Positions 1 through 8,826 are shown, numbered from the stretch's first letter. The stretch: 52,067 nucleotides of DNA from CAZTCJ01 sp964612085 (GCA_964612085.1 CAZTCJ010000019.1:1-52067); one strand, 5' to 3'. A program made the numbers and translations. Notes: generated by a model from the letters alone, not told the origin.

Positions 1-140
1 GCTTCCCCCTGATAGGTGAAGGCCAGCTCCGCGGCATGGTCGGCGCAGGCCTTGGCGATGCCCCAGGCGATCGACCGGTCATTTGCCACACCCATCACGA
101 GGCCGCGTTTTCCCGCCATCAGGCGACCGCTATCCGACAT
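1..140 (-). CDS. fabI: Enoyl-[acyl-carrier-protein] reductase (NADH), N-terminal fragment
   Basis: Only the first 46 codons lie in the window; the gene continues off the left edge. The reading begins MSDSGRLMAGKRGLVMGVAN and continues DRSIAWGIAKACADHAAELA, which is the characteristic FabI start: a short lead, a beta strand, the glycine-containing NADH-binding turn, and the 'NDRSIAWGIA' segment of the atypical short-chain dehydrogenase family. FabI performs the last reduction in each cycle of type II fatty acid synthesis, in the cytoplasm. The ATG is preceded by a good ribosome site (GGGAGG, six bases upstream). The DnaJ-like gene upstream points the same way, and fabI beside a DnaJ-like gene and pdxH is a familiar alphaproteobacterial arrangement. 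Confidence 0.9.
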   Translation of the reverse strand, partial: MSDSGRLMAGKRGLVMGVANDRSIAWGIAKACADHAAELAFTYQGE

Positions 141-258
141 TGGACCTCCCGTGATCCTTTTTGCTGACATTATGGAAAGGGCTCATGCAGACGCTATAGC
201 ATGGCTTTTGGGGGCCGAATAGGGCCGCGCCGCCGGTGTGACTGGCGGATTTCCGGGA

Positions 259-1257
259 TCAGTCGAGCTTCAAGGCGCCGCGCACGTCGCCCTGCCACTT
301 GTCCGCCCATTTGCGCAGGGTCTTCACGAAGTCCTTGGGCGGGTTGTCGGGCAGCACGATTTTCAGCGTGACATATTGATCACCGGAGACCGAGCCCTGC
401 TTTTCGCTGCGGATGCCGCGCCCTTGCAGGCGCAAGGTGGTGCCCGTGTTGGAGCCGGGGGGGATGGTCACCTGCACCGGGCCCCAGATGGTCGGAACCT
501 TCACCCGGCTGCCCAGCACCGCCTCGGTCAGGCTGACCGGCAGATCGAGCAGGATATCGTTGTCCCGGCGGGTGAAATGGGGGTGCTCATCGACCTCGAT
601 GGTGAGAATCGCATCGCCCGGCGCGCCGCCGGTCTCGCTTTCATGGCCGAGCCCCTTGAGCCGCATGCGCTGGCCGGAGACCACGCCCGGCGGAATGCGC
701 ACATCGACCCGGCGCCCGCCCGCGAGCCGCAAACGCCGTTTCATGCCCGCGGCCGCTTCCAGGAAGGCGATCCGCAGACGGTAGGATTGATCCGCGCCCG
801 GCGTGCGCGCCTGGGAGCGTTCCGCGCCTTTCCGCCCACCGAAGAAGTCGGAGAAGATTTCCTGATAGCGCGAGCGGTCTTCCTCGTTCATGCCTTTGGT
901 GCGGGCTTCGAACCCCTGATGGCCGTTGGATGCTCCGTTGGCGGAAAACCCGTTCGCGCGGGCAGAGGCGTGACCGTTGGTGCCGCGCCGCGTGCGCTCA
1001 TGCATGGACCCGCGCGCGGCCCTGCGGCGCATGGAGCCCGAAGCATCGATCTCGCCCCGGTCGAACCGCCTGCGCCGAATCGGATCCTTCAGGAATTCGT
1101 ACGCCGCCGTGACTTCCTTGAAGCGCTCGACGATTCGCCGGTTGTTTGGATCCACGTCCGGATGCAGCCGTTTCGCAAGCATGCGGTAGGCCGTCTTGAT
1201 CTCGGCGTCGCTGGCCGAGCGTCTCACACCCAAAACGTCATAAGGATCACGCGTCAC
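259..1257 (-). CDS. DnaJ-like co-chaperone, CbpA type (no zinc finger)
   Basis: 332 residues. Residues 4-68 form a J domain with YDVLGV, an amphipathic helix, and the HPD motif at residues 32-34, which stimulates the DnaK ATPase. A linker rich in Gly, Arg, Ser and Asn follows (about 75-125), then two DnaJ C-terminal substrate-binding beta domains from about 155 to 320. No CxxCxGxG repeats are present, so this is a CbpA-like class rather than housekeeping DnaJ. The start is GTG at 1257; no in-frame ATG precedes the J domain and the ribosome site is weak. It lies between fabI and a Sel1 protein, all on the minus strand. It probably works with DnaK in protein quality control; its specific client is unknown. 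Confidence 0.88.
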   Translation of the reverse strand: MTRDPYDVLGVRRSASDAEIKTAYRMLAKRLHPDVDPNNRRIVERFKEVTAAYEFLKDPIRRRRFDRGEIDASGSMRRRAARGSMHERTRRGTNGHASARANGFSANGASNGHQGFEARTKGMNEEDRSRYQEIFSDFFGGRKGAERSQARTPGADQSYRLRIAFLEAAAGMKRRLRLAGGRRVDVRIPPGVVSGQRMRLKGLGHESETGGAPGDAILTIEVDEHPHFTRRDNDILLDLPVSLTEAVLGSRVKVPTIWGPVQVTIPPGSNTGTTLRLQGRGIRSEKQGSVSGDQYVTLKIVLPDNPPKDFVKTLRKWADKWQGDVRGALKLD

Positions 1258-1385
1258 GCTGGTCCACCCCTGGTCCCCCGGCGCCGGTCCGGCTCACTCG
1301 AGAGTTACGGATCGGAATACTCTGCCATATGTCGTGTGAAGAACACGCTCACATCATCTGGGTCAAGCAAATGGTTGGAAAGAGA

Positions 1386-2198
1386 TTACGGATCCGTTCC
1401 GTCAGTCTCAAACCCATCCTCTATGCCCGTCCCACCATAGAGGGTTTTGATGGCTTTCCGCGGCAAATTTGGGGCCGCGGCCTGATTTGTTTGTCCTGTT
1501 TCGAGACGATCGGACGGCGGCGGAGCATCGGCTGCGATACCGCGTTCCGACAAAAGCGCAATTGAGGGCTCGTGGCCCGCGCGCGCGGCGGCCCGGTAAT
1601 AGGCTTGCGCTGCTTGCAAATCGGCTTCGACGCCGTTGCCCACTTCCAGTTGCTGGGCCAGGAAATACTGGGCATTGGTGCTGCCCGCCCGGGCGGCGCG
1701 ATAAAACCAGCGCGCGGCCTCGCGCGGATCGGCGTCCGTGCCTTCGCCGTTCAGAACCATCAGCCCAAGATTAACCTGCGCGGCCGGCAGACCGGCTTGC
1801 GCCGCCTTGCGGTAATAGGCGAGGGCCTGACGAAAATCGGCTTTGGTGCCGAGCCCCATGCGGTAGAGATGGGCGACATTGCGCATGGCCGCGATATCGC
1901 CTTTGTCGGCAAGGGGTTTCCAAAGGGCCAAAGCCGTCTTGTAATCGCCCGTGTCGTAAGCAGCGACGGCTTTTTCAAACGGTCCGGATGGGACGTTTCG
2001 CGGCGGCGGCACGCGCGGGGCCCCGCGCTGCGGTTCGGGTTCGGCCGGTTGCTCCGGCTCTTCCATAATCTCTCCGCGCAGGGCCGGAATGGCCAAAAGC
2101 GGATCGCCGTCGGCGGGATCGGCCCGCGCCGAGCCCGGAATACTGAAAGCGATCCCCGCAAGGAGGACCGGAACCATGATACGAAACCCACACACCAT
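1386..2198 (-). CDS. Exported Sel1-like repeat (TPR-like) protein
   Basis: About 270 residues from the chosen start. The N-terminus has a hydrophobic segment (roughly residues 8-20) ending in a SARA-D site that fits signal peptidase I. A short Pro/Glu-rich linker follows, then about four Sel1-like repeats of roughly 36 residues with the A..LG..Y..G.G pattern (NVAHLYRMGLG, VNLGLMVLNGEG, YFLAQQLEVGNG). Such repeats are helical protein-interaction scaffolds, often periplasmic or envelope-associated. The start is uncertain: ATG at 2198 gives a compact signal peptide, ATG at 2249 adds 17 residues, and neither has a strong ribosome site. An upstream open stretch to 2474 overlaps pdxH and is not credible as coding. 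The gene is divergent from pdxH. Its partner is unknown. Confidence 0.75.
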   Translation of the reverse strand: MVCGFRIMVPVLLAGIAFSIPGSARADPADGDPLLAIPALRGEIMEEPEQPAEPEPQRGAPRVPPPRNVPSGPFEKAVAAYDTGDYKTALALWKPLADKGDIAAMRNVAHLYRMGLGTKADFRQALAYYRKAAQAGLPAAQVNLGLMVLNGEGTDADPREAARWFYRAARAGSTNAQYFLAQQLEVGNGVEADLQAAQAYYRAAARAGHEPSIALLSERGIAADAPPPSDRLETGQTNQAAAPNLPRKAIKTLYGGTGIEDGFETDGTDP

Positions 2199-2319
2199 GG
2201 AATGATGATACCGATTTTTCCATGAGGCGCACACGATGCGTTTGGTCATCTTGCCGTCGCGCCCATTGCGGCCAATGTCCGAAGGGACGATGACCGAAAG
2301 ACGTAAAAAGGAGACTGCC

Positions 2320-2949
2320 GTGACGAATGGATATCCGCTCGAGGATACGGAAGGGGGCCTGATCGAAGGGGATGACCCGGTCCGGCTGTTCCAGGACTGG
2401 CTGGCGCAAGCGGAGGAAAAGGAACTCAACGATCCCAATGCCATGACGCTCGCGACCGTGGACGAGGCGGGCATGCCGGATGCGCGGATTGTACTGCTGA
2501 AAGGCTTCGATGAGCGTGGATTCGTTTTTTACACAAACACGCTCAGTATCAAAGGCCGCCAATTGGCATCCACCAGCAAGGCGGCGCTGACCTTCCACTG
2601 GAAAAGCCTGGGCCGTCAGGTGCGGGTGCGGGGTCTGGTGGCGCCCGTGGAGTCGGATCAGGCCGATGCTTATTTCGCCACGCGCCCGCGCGGCAGCCAG
2701 ATCGGCGCCTGGGCCTCGCAACAGTCGGAGCCCATGGCGGGCCGCGACGTGTTCCTGGCGGAAATCGCCCGTTACGAAGCCGAATTCGACGGCGGCGACG
2801 TGCCCCGTCCGCCCCATTGGTCGGGCTACCGGGTGACGCCCTTGCGGGTCGAGTTCTGGCTGGGGCACGGCTACCGGCTCCATGACCGCTTGGCCTTCGA
2901 GCGCGCCGGGGCGGAGGACGGCTGGACCTGCGGGCGGCTGTTCCCGTGA
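2320..2949 (+). CDS. pdxH: Pyridoxamine/pyridoxine 5'-phosphate oxidase
   Basis: 209 residues, close to the usual length. PdxH is an FMN enzyme that oxidises PNP or PMP to pyridoxal phosphate, the last step of vitamin B6 cofactor synthesis and salvage. Family landmarks are present: NAMTLATVDEAGMPDARIVLLKG, FYTNTLSIKGRQL, ALTFHWKSLGRQVRVRG, the PRGSQIGAWASQQS stretch, PPHWSGYRVTP, and the C-terminal LAFERA...W.. end. GTG at 2320 is chosen because AAGGAG sits six bases before it; an ATG at 2290 would add ten charged residues and has a poorer ribosome site. It is divergent from the Sel1 gene and followed ten bases later by a cation-efflux gene, so the two are probably co-transcribed. Confidence 0.93.
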   Translation: MTNGYPLEDTEGGLIEGDDPVRLFQDWLAQAEEKELNDPNAMTLATVDEAGMPDARIVLLKGFDERGFVFYTNTLSIKGRQLASTSKAALTFHWKSLGRQVRVRGLVAPVESDQADAYFATRPRGSQIGAWASQQSEPMAGRDVFLAEIARYEAEFDGGDVPRPPHWSGYRVTPLRVEFWLGHGYRLHDRLAFERAGAEDGWTCGRLFP

Positions 2950-2959
2950 GGGTTAATCG

Positions 2960-3901
2960 GTGACGGAGAACGCGGTCCGCACGATCCGGTGTGACGAGGG
3001 CGCCGATCCCAAGGCCGCCGCGCTGCGCCGCCGGGCCACCTTGCTGGCGGTCGCGGTGGCGGCGGTGCTGGTGGTGGCGAAGCTGATCGCCTGGCGGGCG
3101 TCAGGCTCCATCGCGATTCTGGGCTCCCTGATCGATTCGGTGCTCGATCTGCTGGCCTCGGGCGTCAATCTCATCGCCGTGCGCCATGCCCTGGAACCGC
3201 CCGATCACGAGCACCGCTTCGGCCATGGCAAGGCGGAAGCCCTGGCCGGTCTGGGGCGCGGCGTTCTGGTATTCGTTTCGGCTGGATTTCTGGCGTCTGA
3301 GGCGGTGTTGCGGCTGATCGAGCCGATGGCGGTGCGCAATGGCGAACTCGCGATGGGCGTTCTGGCCTTTTCCGCCCTCGCCAGTCTGGGGCTGGCGCTC
3401 TACCAGCTTGCGGTCTATCGGCGCACCCGGTCGGTGGCCATCGGCGCGGATGCGGCCAATTACGGGGCCGATGTGGCCGTGAGCCTGGGCGCGCTCGGCG
3501 CGGTCTGGATCAGCATGGAATGGGGCTTCGCCATGGCCGATCCCCTGTTCGGCTTCGCCATCGCCGCCATGATTGCGTTCGCCACCTGGTCGGTCATCGC
3601 TCAGTCTTACGACCAGCTCATGGACCGGGAAATGAGCGATCTGGAGCGCGAGGAGATCAAGCGCATCGTCCTGGCCCACCCGGAAGCGTTGGGTATTCAC
3701 GATTTGCGCACACGGCGCTCCGGCGTCCATCTTTTCATTCAGTTTCACCTGGAACTCGATCCGGAGCTGAGCCTGCGCGAAGCCCACCGGGTCGCCGACG
3801 AGGTCGAGCGCGCCGTGGCGGCGGCCTTTCCGGAGGCGGAGGTCATCGCCCATCAGGAACCGGTGGGGGAATTCATCGAGAACGATCTCGTCAAGACCTG
3901 A
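2960..3901 (+). CDS. Cation diffusion facilitator transporter, FieF/MamB-like
   Basis: 313 residues. This is an inner-membrane divalent cation/proton antiporter (Zn2+, Fe2+ or Mn2+ class). The metal-binding signatures are visible: the TM2 motif SLIDSVLDLLAS (D..D spacing) with the following HRFGHGKAEAL, the TM5 motif ADAANYGADVAVSLGA, and a C-terminal cytoplasmic ferredoxin-like domain with HDLRTRRSG and HLELDPELSLREAH. An N-terminal cytoplasmic stretch precedes five or six membrane segments. GTG at 2960 is supported by GAGGG seven bases upstream. It follows pdxH directly. Metal specificity cannot be read from the sequence; the D..D, H/N-D pattern is closer to FieF/MamB than to CzcD. A short tandem repeat straddles its stop codon. 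Confidence 0.88.
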   Translation: MTENAVRTIRCDEGADPKAAALRRRATLLAVAVAAVLVVAKLIAWRASGSIAILGSLIDSVLDLLASGVNLIAVRHALEPPDHEHRFGHGKAEALAGLGRGVLVFVSAGFLASEAVLRLIEPMAVRNGELAMGVLAFSALASLGLALYQLAVYRRTRSVAIGADAANYGADVAVSLGALGAVWISMEWGFAMADPLFGFAIAAMIAFATWSVIAQSYDQLMDREMSDLEREEIKRIVLAHPEALGIHDLRTRRSGVHLFIQFHLELDPELSLREAHRVADEVERAVAAAFPEAEVIAHQEPVGEFIENDLVKT

Positions 3902-3916
3902 CCTTAAGACCTGACC
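3893..3916 (+). repeat. Tandem duplication across the stop codon of the cation-efflux gene
   Basis: AAGACCTGACC occurs twice with a period of 13 bases (3893 and 3906). The first copy contains the TGA stop of the transporter and the second carries an identical TGA. This looks like a recent small slippage event. No function is suggested. Confidence 0.8.
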
Positions 3917-3985
3917 GGGTACCCATTTGCCTCAGGGTGAGGGCCGGTCCATTCTGGAGATCTTCAAACGCGGGGGCGTGGGGCA

Positions 3986-5569
3986 ATGACCAGGGGCGCG
4001 GACGCCGACGACCAGGACCGGATCATCAGCAGCCTTGCCTCGGCGCCGTTCTGGGGCGTGGAGGCCGATGCCTTCGCCATATGCGAAACCCACATCGCCG
4101 TGGTGTTTCTGGCGGGCCCGAGCGCCTTTAAAATGAAGAAGTCGGTCGATCTCTCCTATCTCAATTTCACCACCCTGGCGCGCCGCCACAAGGCCCTCAC
4201 TGACGAGCTGCGCCTCAACCGCCGGACGGCGCCCGATCTTTATAAACGGCTGGTGCCGCTGACCCGGACTGCGGACGGTGCGCTCCGTCTCGGCGGCGAT
4301 GGCGAGCCGGTCGAATGGCTCCTGGAGATGGAGCGGTTCGATCAGGCCGATCTGCTGCGCGCCCGGGCGGCCCTCGGTCCCCTGCCTTTCGCCGATGCCG
4401 AAGCGCTGGCCGAAAGCCTGGCCCGGCTCCATGCCACCGCGCCGTCCTGCCAGTCCCAGGGCTGGCGCCGTTCGGTCCAGGCCATTCTTGAGTCGAACAG
4501 CACCCATCTGACGGCGGCCATCGGCCATGGCATCGATCAGACCACGGTCGACCGCATCGATGCCGCGTCCGCCGACTGTGTCCGCAGGCTCTGGAAGGTG
4601 CTGGAAGGGCGCGGCCAGGCGGGGCATGTGCGCCAGTGCCATGGCGATCTGCATCTGGACAATATCGTCTATCACCACGGCAGGCCGGTGCCGTTCGACT
4701 GCATCGAATTCAACGATGCCTTTGCCTGTATCGACGTGCTGTACGATCTGGCCTTCGTGCTGATGGATCTGCGGTTCCACGACCAGCGCGCTTTCGCCAA
4801 CCGGTTGCTGAACGCGTATCTGGCCTGCCTCATTCAACAGGAATTCGAAGCCACCTTGGCCGCGCTTGAGGTCTTGCCGTTCTACATGGCCATGCGCGCC
4901 GCCGTGCGCGCCCATGTCAGTGCCCAGACCTTGGGCTGCCAGATCGGCCGTATGGAGACCGGCGCGCAAGAGGCCTTGCGCCGGCGGGCCGAGGGCTATG
5001 CCCGGTTCGCCGCCCAACTGACCGAACCGTCCGAACCCTGTCTGATCGCCATCGGCGGATTGTCAGGCACGGGCAAATCGACCCTGGCGCGGGGCCTTGC
5101 ACCCTTGCTGGGCGGTGCCATCGGCGCGGTAGTGATCCGCTCCGATGAGGTCCGTAAACGGCATTTCGGCGTGGCCATGCAGGACCATCTTCCGGATACG
5201 GCCTATGCGCCGCGTGTGCACGCCCGGGTCTATGAAATGCTGGAGGAGGAAGCCCGGCTCGTACTCGATGCGGGCCAGCCGGTCATTCTCGACGCGGTCT
5301 TTGCGCAACAGGGCCAGCGGGACGCCATCGACCGCTTCGCGGCGCGCTCGGCCGTGCCTTTTATGGGCCTGTGGCTTGAAGCGGACCGGGGGACCATGGA
5401 GGGGCGCATCGCGCGCCGCTGCAAGGACGCTTCCGATGCCACGATTTCGGTGATGGAGCGCCAATTGGACTATGATCTGGGCCGGATCGACTGGCACCGG
5501 GTCGATGCCGGCGGCGAGCCTCGGGATGTCCTGACGGCGGCCCGCAAAATCGTCTTTCCCGGCGGCTGA
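3986..5569 (+). CDS. Two-domain kinase-like protein: aminoglycoside phosphotransferase fold plus P-loop kinase
   Basis: 527 residues. The N-terminal half (about 1-345) has an APH/choline-kinase fold with the catalytic loop HGDLHLDN (residues 219-226, catalytic Asp221) followed by the metal-binding segment FDCIEFND. The C-terminal domain (about 350-527) is a P-loop kinase-like ATPase with Walker A GLSGTGKST at 358-366 and a Walker B-like region VILDAVFA. Fusions of this layout are known in Proteobacteria as 'bifunctional aminoglycoside phosphotransferase/ATP-binding protein', with no firmly established substrate. The name does not imply drug resistance: the chromosomal setting and family distribution suggest a housekeeping small-molecule kinase. 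The gap to the upstream gene is 84 bp. Both active sites look intact. Confidence 0.82.
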   Translation: MTRGADADDQDRIISSLASAPFWGVEADAFAICETHIAVVFLAGPSAFKMKKSVDLSYLNFTTLARRHKALTDELRLNRRTAPDLYKRLVPLTRTADGALRLGGDGEPVEWLLEMERFDQADLLRARAALGPLPFADAEALAESLARLHATAPSCQSQGWRRSVQAILESNSTHLTAAIGHGIDQTTVDRIDAASADCVRRLWKVLEGRGQAGHVRQCHGDLHLDNIVYHHGRPVPFDCIEFNDAFACIDVLYDLAFVLMDLRFHDQRAFANRLLNAYLACLIQQEFEATLAALEVLPFYMAMRAAVRAHVSAQTLGCQIGRMETGAQEALRRRAEGYARFAAQLTEPSEPCLIAIGGLSGTGKSTLARGLAPLLGGAIGAVVIRSDEVRKRHFGVAMQDHLPDTAYAPRVHARVYEMLEEEARLVLDAGQPVILDAVFAQQGQRDAIDRFAARSAVPFMGLWLEADRGTMEGRIARRCKDASDATISVMERQLDYDLGRIDWHRVDAGGEPRDVLTAARKIVFPGG

Positions 5570-5664
5570 GACCGGCATGCTTGGCGGCTGCGCCGGAGCG
5601 GGGTAGGTTAGGGATAACGCGCGCAACGGCGCATACGGCAACTGTTAAAGGTGAGGAACTGTCC

Positions 5665-7308
5665 ATGCACGGATTGATGCAGGAATGGCCGCTTCTGATT
5701 CATACCATCATCGATCATGCGGCGATCCATCACGGCAACCGGGAAATCGTGACCCGCATGGTGGAAGGGCCGATCCACCGCACCACCTATCGCGAGCTGC
5801 ACTCCCGCTCGCGCAGGGTCGCCAACGGTTTGACGGCTATGGGCGTGCGCCACGGCGATGTGATCGGCACGCTGGCCTGGAACACCTTCCGGCATATGGA
5901 GACCTGGTACGGCATCATGGGCATGGGGGCCGTGTGCCACACCATCAACCCGCGTCTGTTCCCGCAACAGATCGCCTATATCATCAACCATGCCGACGAC
6001 CGGCATCTGTTCGTCGATCTGACCTTCGTGCCGATCCTGGAAGCGATCCAGGACGACGTGCCCCGGCTTCAGTCCATCATCATCATGACGGACCGGGAGC
6101 ATATGCCCGAGACCTCTCTGCGTAAGCAGGTGATCTGTTATGAGGATTGGATCGCGTCCCATGGGGACGATTTCACATGGCCCCGGTTCGACGAGAACAC
6201 GGCCGCCGGTATCTGCTACACGTCCGGCACCACCGGCAATCCGAAAGGCGTCGTTTACTCCCACCGTTCGAATGTCATTCACGCCCTGACCGTCAACAAT
6301 GCCGATACGATCGGCATGCGGAGCGTGGACTCCATTCTGCCGGTGGTGCCCATGTTCCACGCCAATGCCTGGGCCATCGTGTTCGGCGCCCCGTCGGCCG
6401 GCACCAAGATCGTCATGCCGGGCGCGCGCATGGACGGGGAGGCGATCTACGAACTCCTGGATGGGGAAGGGGTCACGACCAGCGCCGCCGTGCCCACGGT
6501 CTGGCTGATGCTGCTGCAGTATCTGGAACAGACGGGCAAGCCGCTCAATACCCTGCGCAAGGTGATCATCGGCGGCTCGGCGGCGCCGCGCAGCATGATC
6601 GACACCTTCAAGAAAAAATACGACGTGGACGTTATTCACGCCTGGGGCATGACGGAAATGAGCCCCATGGGCACGCTCTCCCAGTTCAAGGCGGGTATGG
6701 ACGATCTGCCCTGGGAAGATCAGCTCGATTTGCGCTGTAAGCAGGGCCGCGCCCCTTACACGGTCGAGATGAAGATCGTCGATGATGCGGGTGCGGAGCT
6801 GCCCTGGGACGGACAGACCTTCGGCCGTCTGATGGTGCGGGGTCCCGCCATCGCGCGCGCCTATATGAAAGGCGAGGGCGGCGAAATTCTCGACCAGGAT
6901 GGTTTCTTCGACACCGGCGATGTGGCGACCATCGACCCGAACGGTTTCATGCAGATCACCGACCGGGCGAAAGACGTGATCAAGTCGGGCGGGGAGTGGA
7001 TTTCCTCCATCGAGATCGAGAATCTGGCGGTCGGCCACCCGAAAGTGGCGGAAGCCGCCGTGATCGGTCTGCCGCATCCCAAATGGGATGAGCGCCCGCT
7101 CCTGATCATCATGCTGAAGGAAGGCGAGACCGCCACCAAGGAAGAGATCCTCGCCTTCCTCGACGGCAAGATCGCCAAATGGTGGATGCCGGACGATGTG
7201 GCGTTCGTGACGGACATTCCGCACACGGCGACGGGCAAGATCCAGAAAGTGGATCTGCGTAAAGAATTCGAAGGCTACGTCCTGCCTACGGCTGATGGCG
7301 AGGGCTGA
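5665..7308 (+). CDS. Acyl-CoA ligase, 3-methylthiopropionyl-CoA ligase (DmdB)-like
   Basis: 547 residues of the AMP-forming ligase superfamily. The phosphate-binding loop YTSGTTGNPKGV lies near residues 184-195, the AMP-pocket motif is HAWGMTEMSP, the hinge region is TDRAKDVIKSGGEWIS, and the catalytic lysine sits in HTATGKIQKVDLR. The N-terminal pattern PLLIHTIIDHAAIHHGNREIV and TLAWNTFRHMETWYG is typical of the DmdB/medium-chain fatty acyl-CoA ligase branch. It would activate a short or medium acid with ATP and CoA in the cytoplasm. No dmdA, dmdC or dmdD is nearby, so use of DMSP-derived methylthiopropionate is only a possibility. The ATG at 5665 has GAGGA eight bases upstream. Residues are complete; the substrate is not assigned. 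Confidence 0.87.
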   Translation: MHGLMQEWPLLIHTIIDHAAIHHGNREIVTRMVEGPIHRTTYRELHSRSRRVANGLTAMGVRHGDVIGTLAWNTFRHMETWYGIMGMGAVCHTINPRLFPQQIAYIINHADDRHLFVDLTFVPILEAIQDDVPRLQSIIIMTDREHMPETSLRKQVICYEDWIASHGDDFTWPRFDENTAAGICYTSGTTGNPKGVVYSHRSNVIHALTVNNADTIGMRSVDSILPVVPMFHANAWAIVFGAPSAGTKIVMPGARMDGEAIYELLDGEGVTTSAAVPTVWLMLLQYLEQTGKPLNTLRKVIIGGSAAPRSMIDTFKKKYDVDVIHAWGMTEMSPMGTLSQFKAGMDDLPWEDQLDLRCKQGRAPYTVEMKIVDDAGAELPWDGQTFGRLMVRGPAIARAYMKGEGGEILDQDGFFDTGDVATIDPNGFMQITDRAKDVIKSGGEWISSIEIENLAVGHPKVAEAAVIGLPHPKWDERPLLIIMLKEGETATKEEILAFLDGKIAKWWMPDDVAFVTDIPHTATGKIQKVDLRKEFEGYVLPTADGEG

Positions 7309-7326
7309 GAGAAGGGGAGAGGGGTC

Positions 7327-8124
7327 ATGGCGGACACCTATAAAGAGACTTCATTGAGTCTCACGGCACGGATGTTCAGCCTGCTTGCGACGGTCGTTCT
7401 GCTCGCCGGCCTGGCGGCACTGGGCCTCGCGCTGGCGGCGGCGCTCGGTTACCGCTTCGGCGCGATTGATCTCGGGCTGTCGTTCCAACTGCTGCGGTAT
7501 GGGATTTACGCGGCCTTCGTGGCCGTGGCCTTCGGCTTGTTCGTGACCCTGGTCCTGCTGGTCCGCTCGCCCAAGGCGGGACTGGTCTCGGCACTGATCG
7601 GCACCGTCTGCGGCGCGGGCCTTTTGGGCATGATCGTGCCGCAGATCATGACGGCCCGGTCCGTCCCGGCAATCCATGATGTCACAACGGATACGGACAA
7701 TCCGCCGGACTTCGTCGCGATCAGGCCGTTGCGGGACGATGCGCCCAATCCGCCGGACTATGTTCTTAGGCCCGAATGCCTGGGCGAAGGCACGAAAACC
7801 GTGCCCGAGTTCCAGCGCGAAGCTTATCCCGATATCGAGACGCTGACTTTCGATGAAGCGCCCGGCGCCGTGTTCGCCCGCGCCGAACAGGCGGTCCGCG
7901 ATCTCGGCTGGGATCTGGTCGCGGTGGTGGAAGAGGAGGGCCGGATCGAGGCCTCCGAGACCTCCCTGTGGTTCGGCTTCACCGACGATGTGGTGATCCG
8001 CATCCGTGCGGCGTCCGGCGGCGGCACGGAACTCGATATCCGCTCCAAGTCGCGCGTGGGGTGCAGCGATATCGGGATGAATGCCAAACGCATCCGCGCC
8101 TTCCTGGAGCGGATGGGCGCGTAA
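7327..8124 (+). CDS. DUF1499 membrane protein
   Basis: 265 residues. Three hydrophobic segments fill roughly residues 15-45, 55-80 and 83-105. A soluble domain follows with the DUF1499 pattern: NPPDFVAIRP, YPDIETLTFDEAPGAVFARA, LGWDLVAV, RIEASETSLWFGFTDDVVIRI and DIRSKSRVGCSDIGMNAKRI. The family is common in Alphaproteobacteria and cyanobacteria and has no established biochemical role. The gene begins 18 bases after the DmdB-like ligase and has AGAAGGGGAGAGG in front of its ATG, so it is likely in the same transcript. It converges with the downstream lipoprotein gene with only three bases between the stop codons. Confidence 0.85.
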   Translation: MADTYKETSLSLTARMFSLLATVVLLAGLAALGLALAAALGYRFGAIDLGLSFQLLRYGIYAAFVAVAFGLFVTLVLLVRSPKAGLVSALIGTVCGAGLLGMIVPQIMTARSVPAIHDVTTDTDNPPDFVAIRPLRDDAPNPPDYVLRPECLGEGTKTVPEFQREAYPDIETLTFDEAPGAVFARAEQAVRDLGWDLVAVVEEEGRIEASETSLWFGFTDDVVIRIRAASGGGTELDIRSKSRVGCSDIGMNAKRIRAFLERMGA

Positions 8125-8127
8125 GGA

Positions 8128-8826
8128 CTACCGGTCCGCCGTGTGCTGATTGGCGTAAGGCAGGGCCAGGATATCCTCCGGAATAGCCGTATCGGTGACG
8201 ATATCCACGGCGATTTTCTTGGTGGTGAACCGGCCGTCTTCTTGCTGGCCGGTCACCAGCAGCAGATCGAAACCGTTCCAGCGGCAGGCTTCGAGTTTCA
8301 TGGTCGGATTGCGCCAATGCTCGCAGGTCTGCCCGGCGATCTCCATGGCGCCGATCCGTTCATAGCCTGCCAGCTCAAGCTGTTTGTCCGTGGCCGCCGC
8401 GAACATGGAGGGTTCCAGCGCCCGGTAGCGGATGCCCGTGGCCCAGGATTCCTCGCGCGCATGATCGTGCACGAACATGCGGTCTTCGATCCACAGCGCG
8501 GTCTGATTGCGCGCGCCGCCCGAGCCCAAGAGGTTCTCCACGATCGCGGCCCGCTCGCCCCATTGTTCGATGTAGAGCGTCGAGGTGCCGCTCAAGGAGC
8601 CTTGATGGGCATAGACGATGGCGGCGGTCTCCGTACCGAACCGGTAAGGCGCGGCGTCGGTCCCGGCCTTCTCGGGTCCGGTATTCTCCACTGCCGCCGA
8701 CGGTGTGTTACCCGCGCCGGCCGCGTCCTCGCCATCGGGCGCGCCGTCGCCGCAGGCCGCAAGCGCCAGGGACAAGACGGCGAGAGACAGAACCGCACAC
8801 GTTCCCCGTAGCCGTGGTTTACTCAT
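8128..8826 (-). CDS. Putative lipoprotein, DUF4412-like
   Basis: 232 residues. The N-terminus MSKPRLRGTC plus a hydrophobic run ends in the lipobox LALAAC, with the acylated Cys at residue 25. A Gly/Ala/Asp-rich spacer (to about 60) leads to a domain beginning YRFGTETAAIVYAHQG and continuing through an LYIEQWG strand, a 'WIEDRMFVHD' strand, and a CEHWRNP segment followed by EACRWNGFDLLLVT. Repeated beta strands and the two cysteines suggest a periplasmic beta-rich fold, weakly like DUF4412 proteins. The start at 8826 is chosen because GGGAGA lies just upstream; a longer reading to 8928 adds an Arg/Ala-rich stretch without a signal. Function unknown. Confidence 0.75.
   Translation of the reverse strand: MSKPRLRGTCAVLSLAVLSLALAACGDGAPDGEDAAGAGNTPSAAVENTGPEKAGTDAAPYRFGTETAAIVYAHQGSLSGTSTLYIEQWGERAAIVENLLGSGGARNQTALWIEDRMFVHDHAREESWATGIRYRALEPSMFAAATDKQLELAGYERIGAMEIAGQTCEHWRNPTMKLEACRWNGFDLLLVTGQQEDGRFTTKKIAVDIVTDTAIPEDILALPYANQHTADR

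Noticed and set aside
238..1440. 400-codon plus-strand frame opposite the DnaJ-like gene
   Set aside because: No domain and no ribosome site; the minus-strand J domain with HPD is decisive.
3986..5569. Aminoglycoside resistance gene
   Set aside because: The APH fold also covers choline and other kinases; the fusion with a P-loop kinase and the chromosomal context do not indicate resistance.
5608..7224. 538-codon minus-strand frame opposite the DmdB-like ligase
   Set aside because: The plus-strand gene carries all ligase motifs; the opposite frame has none.
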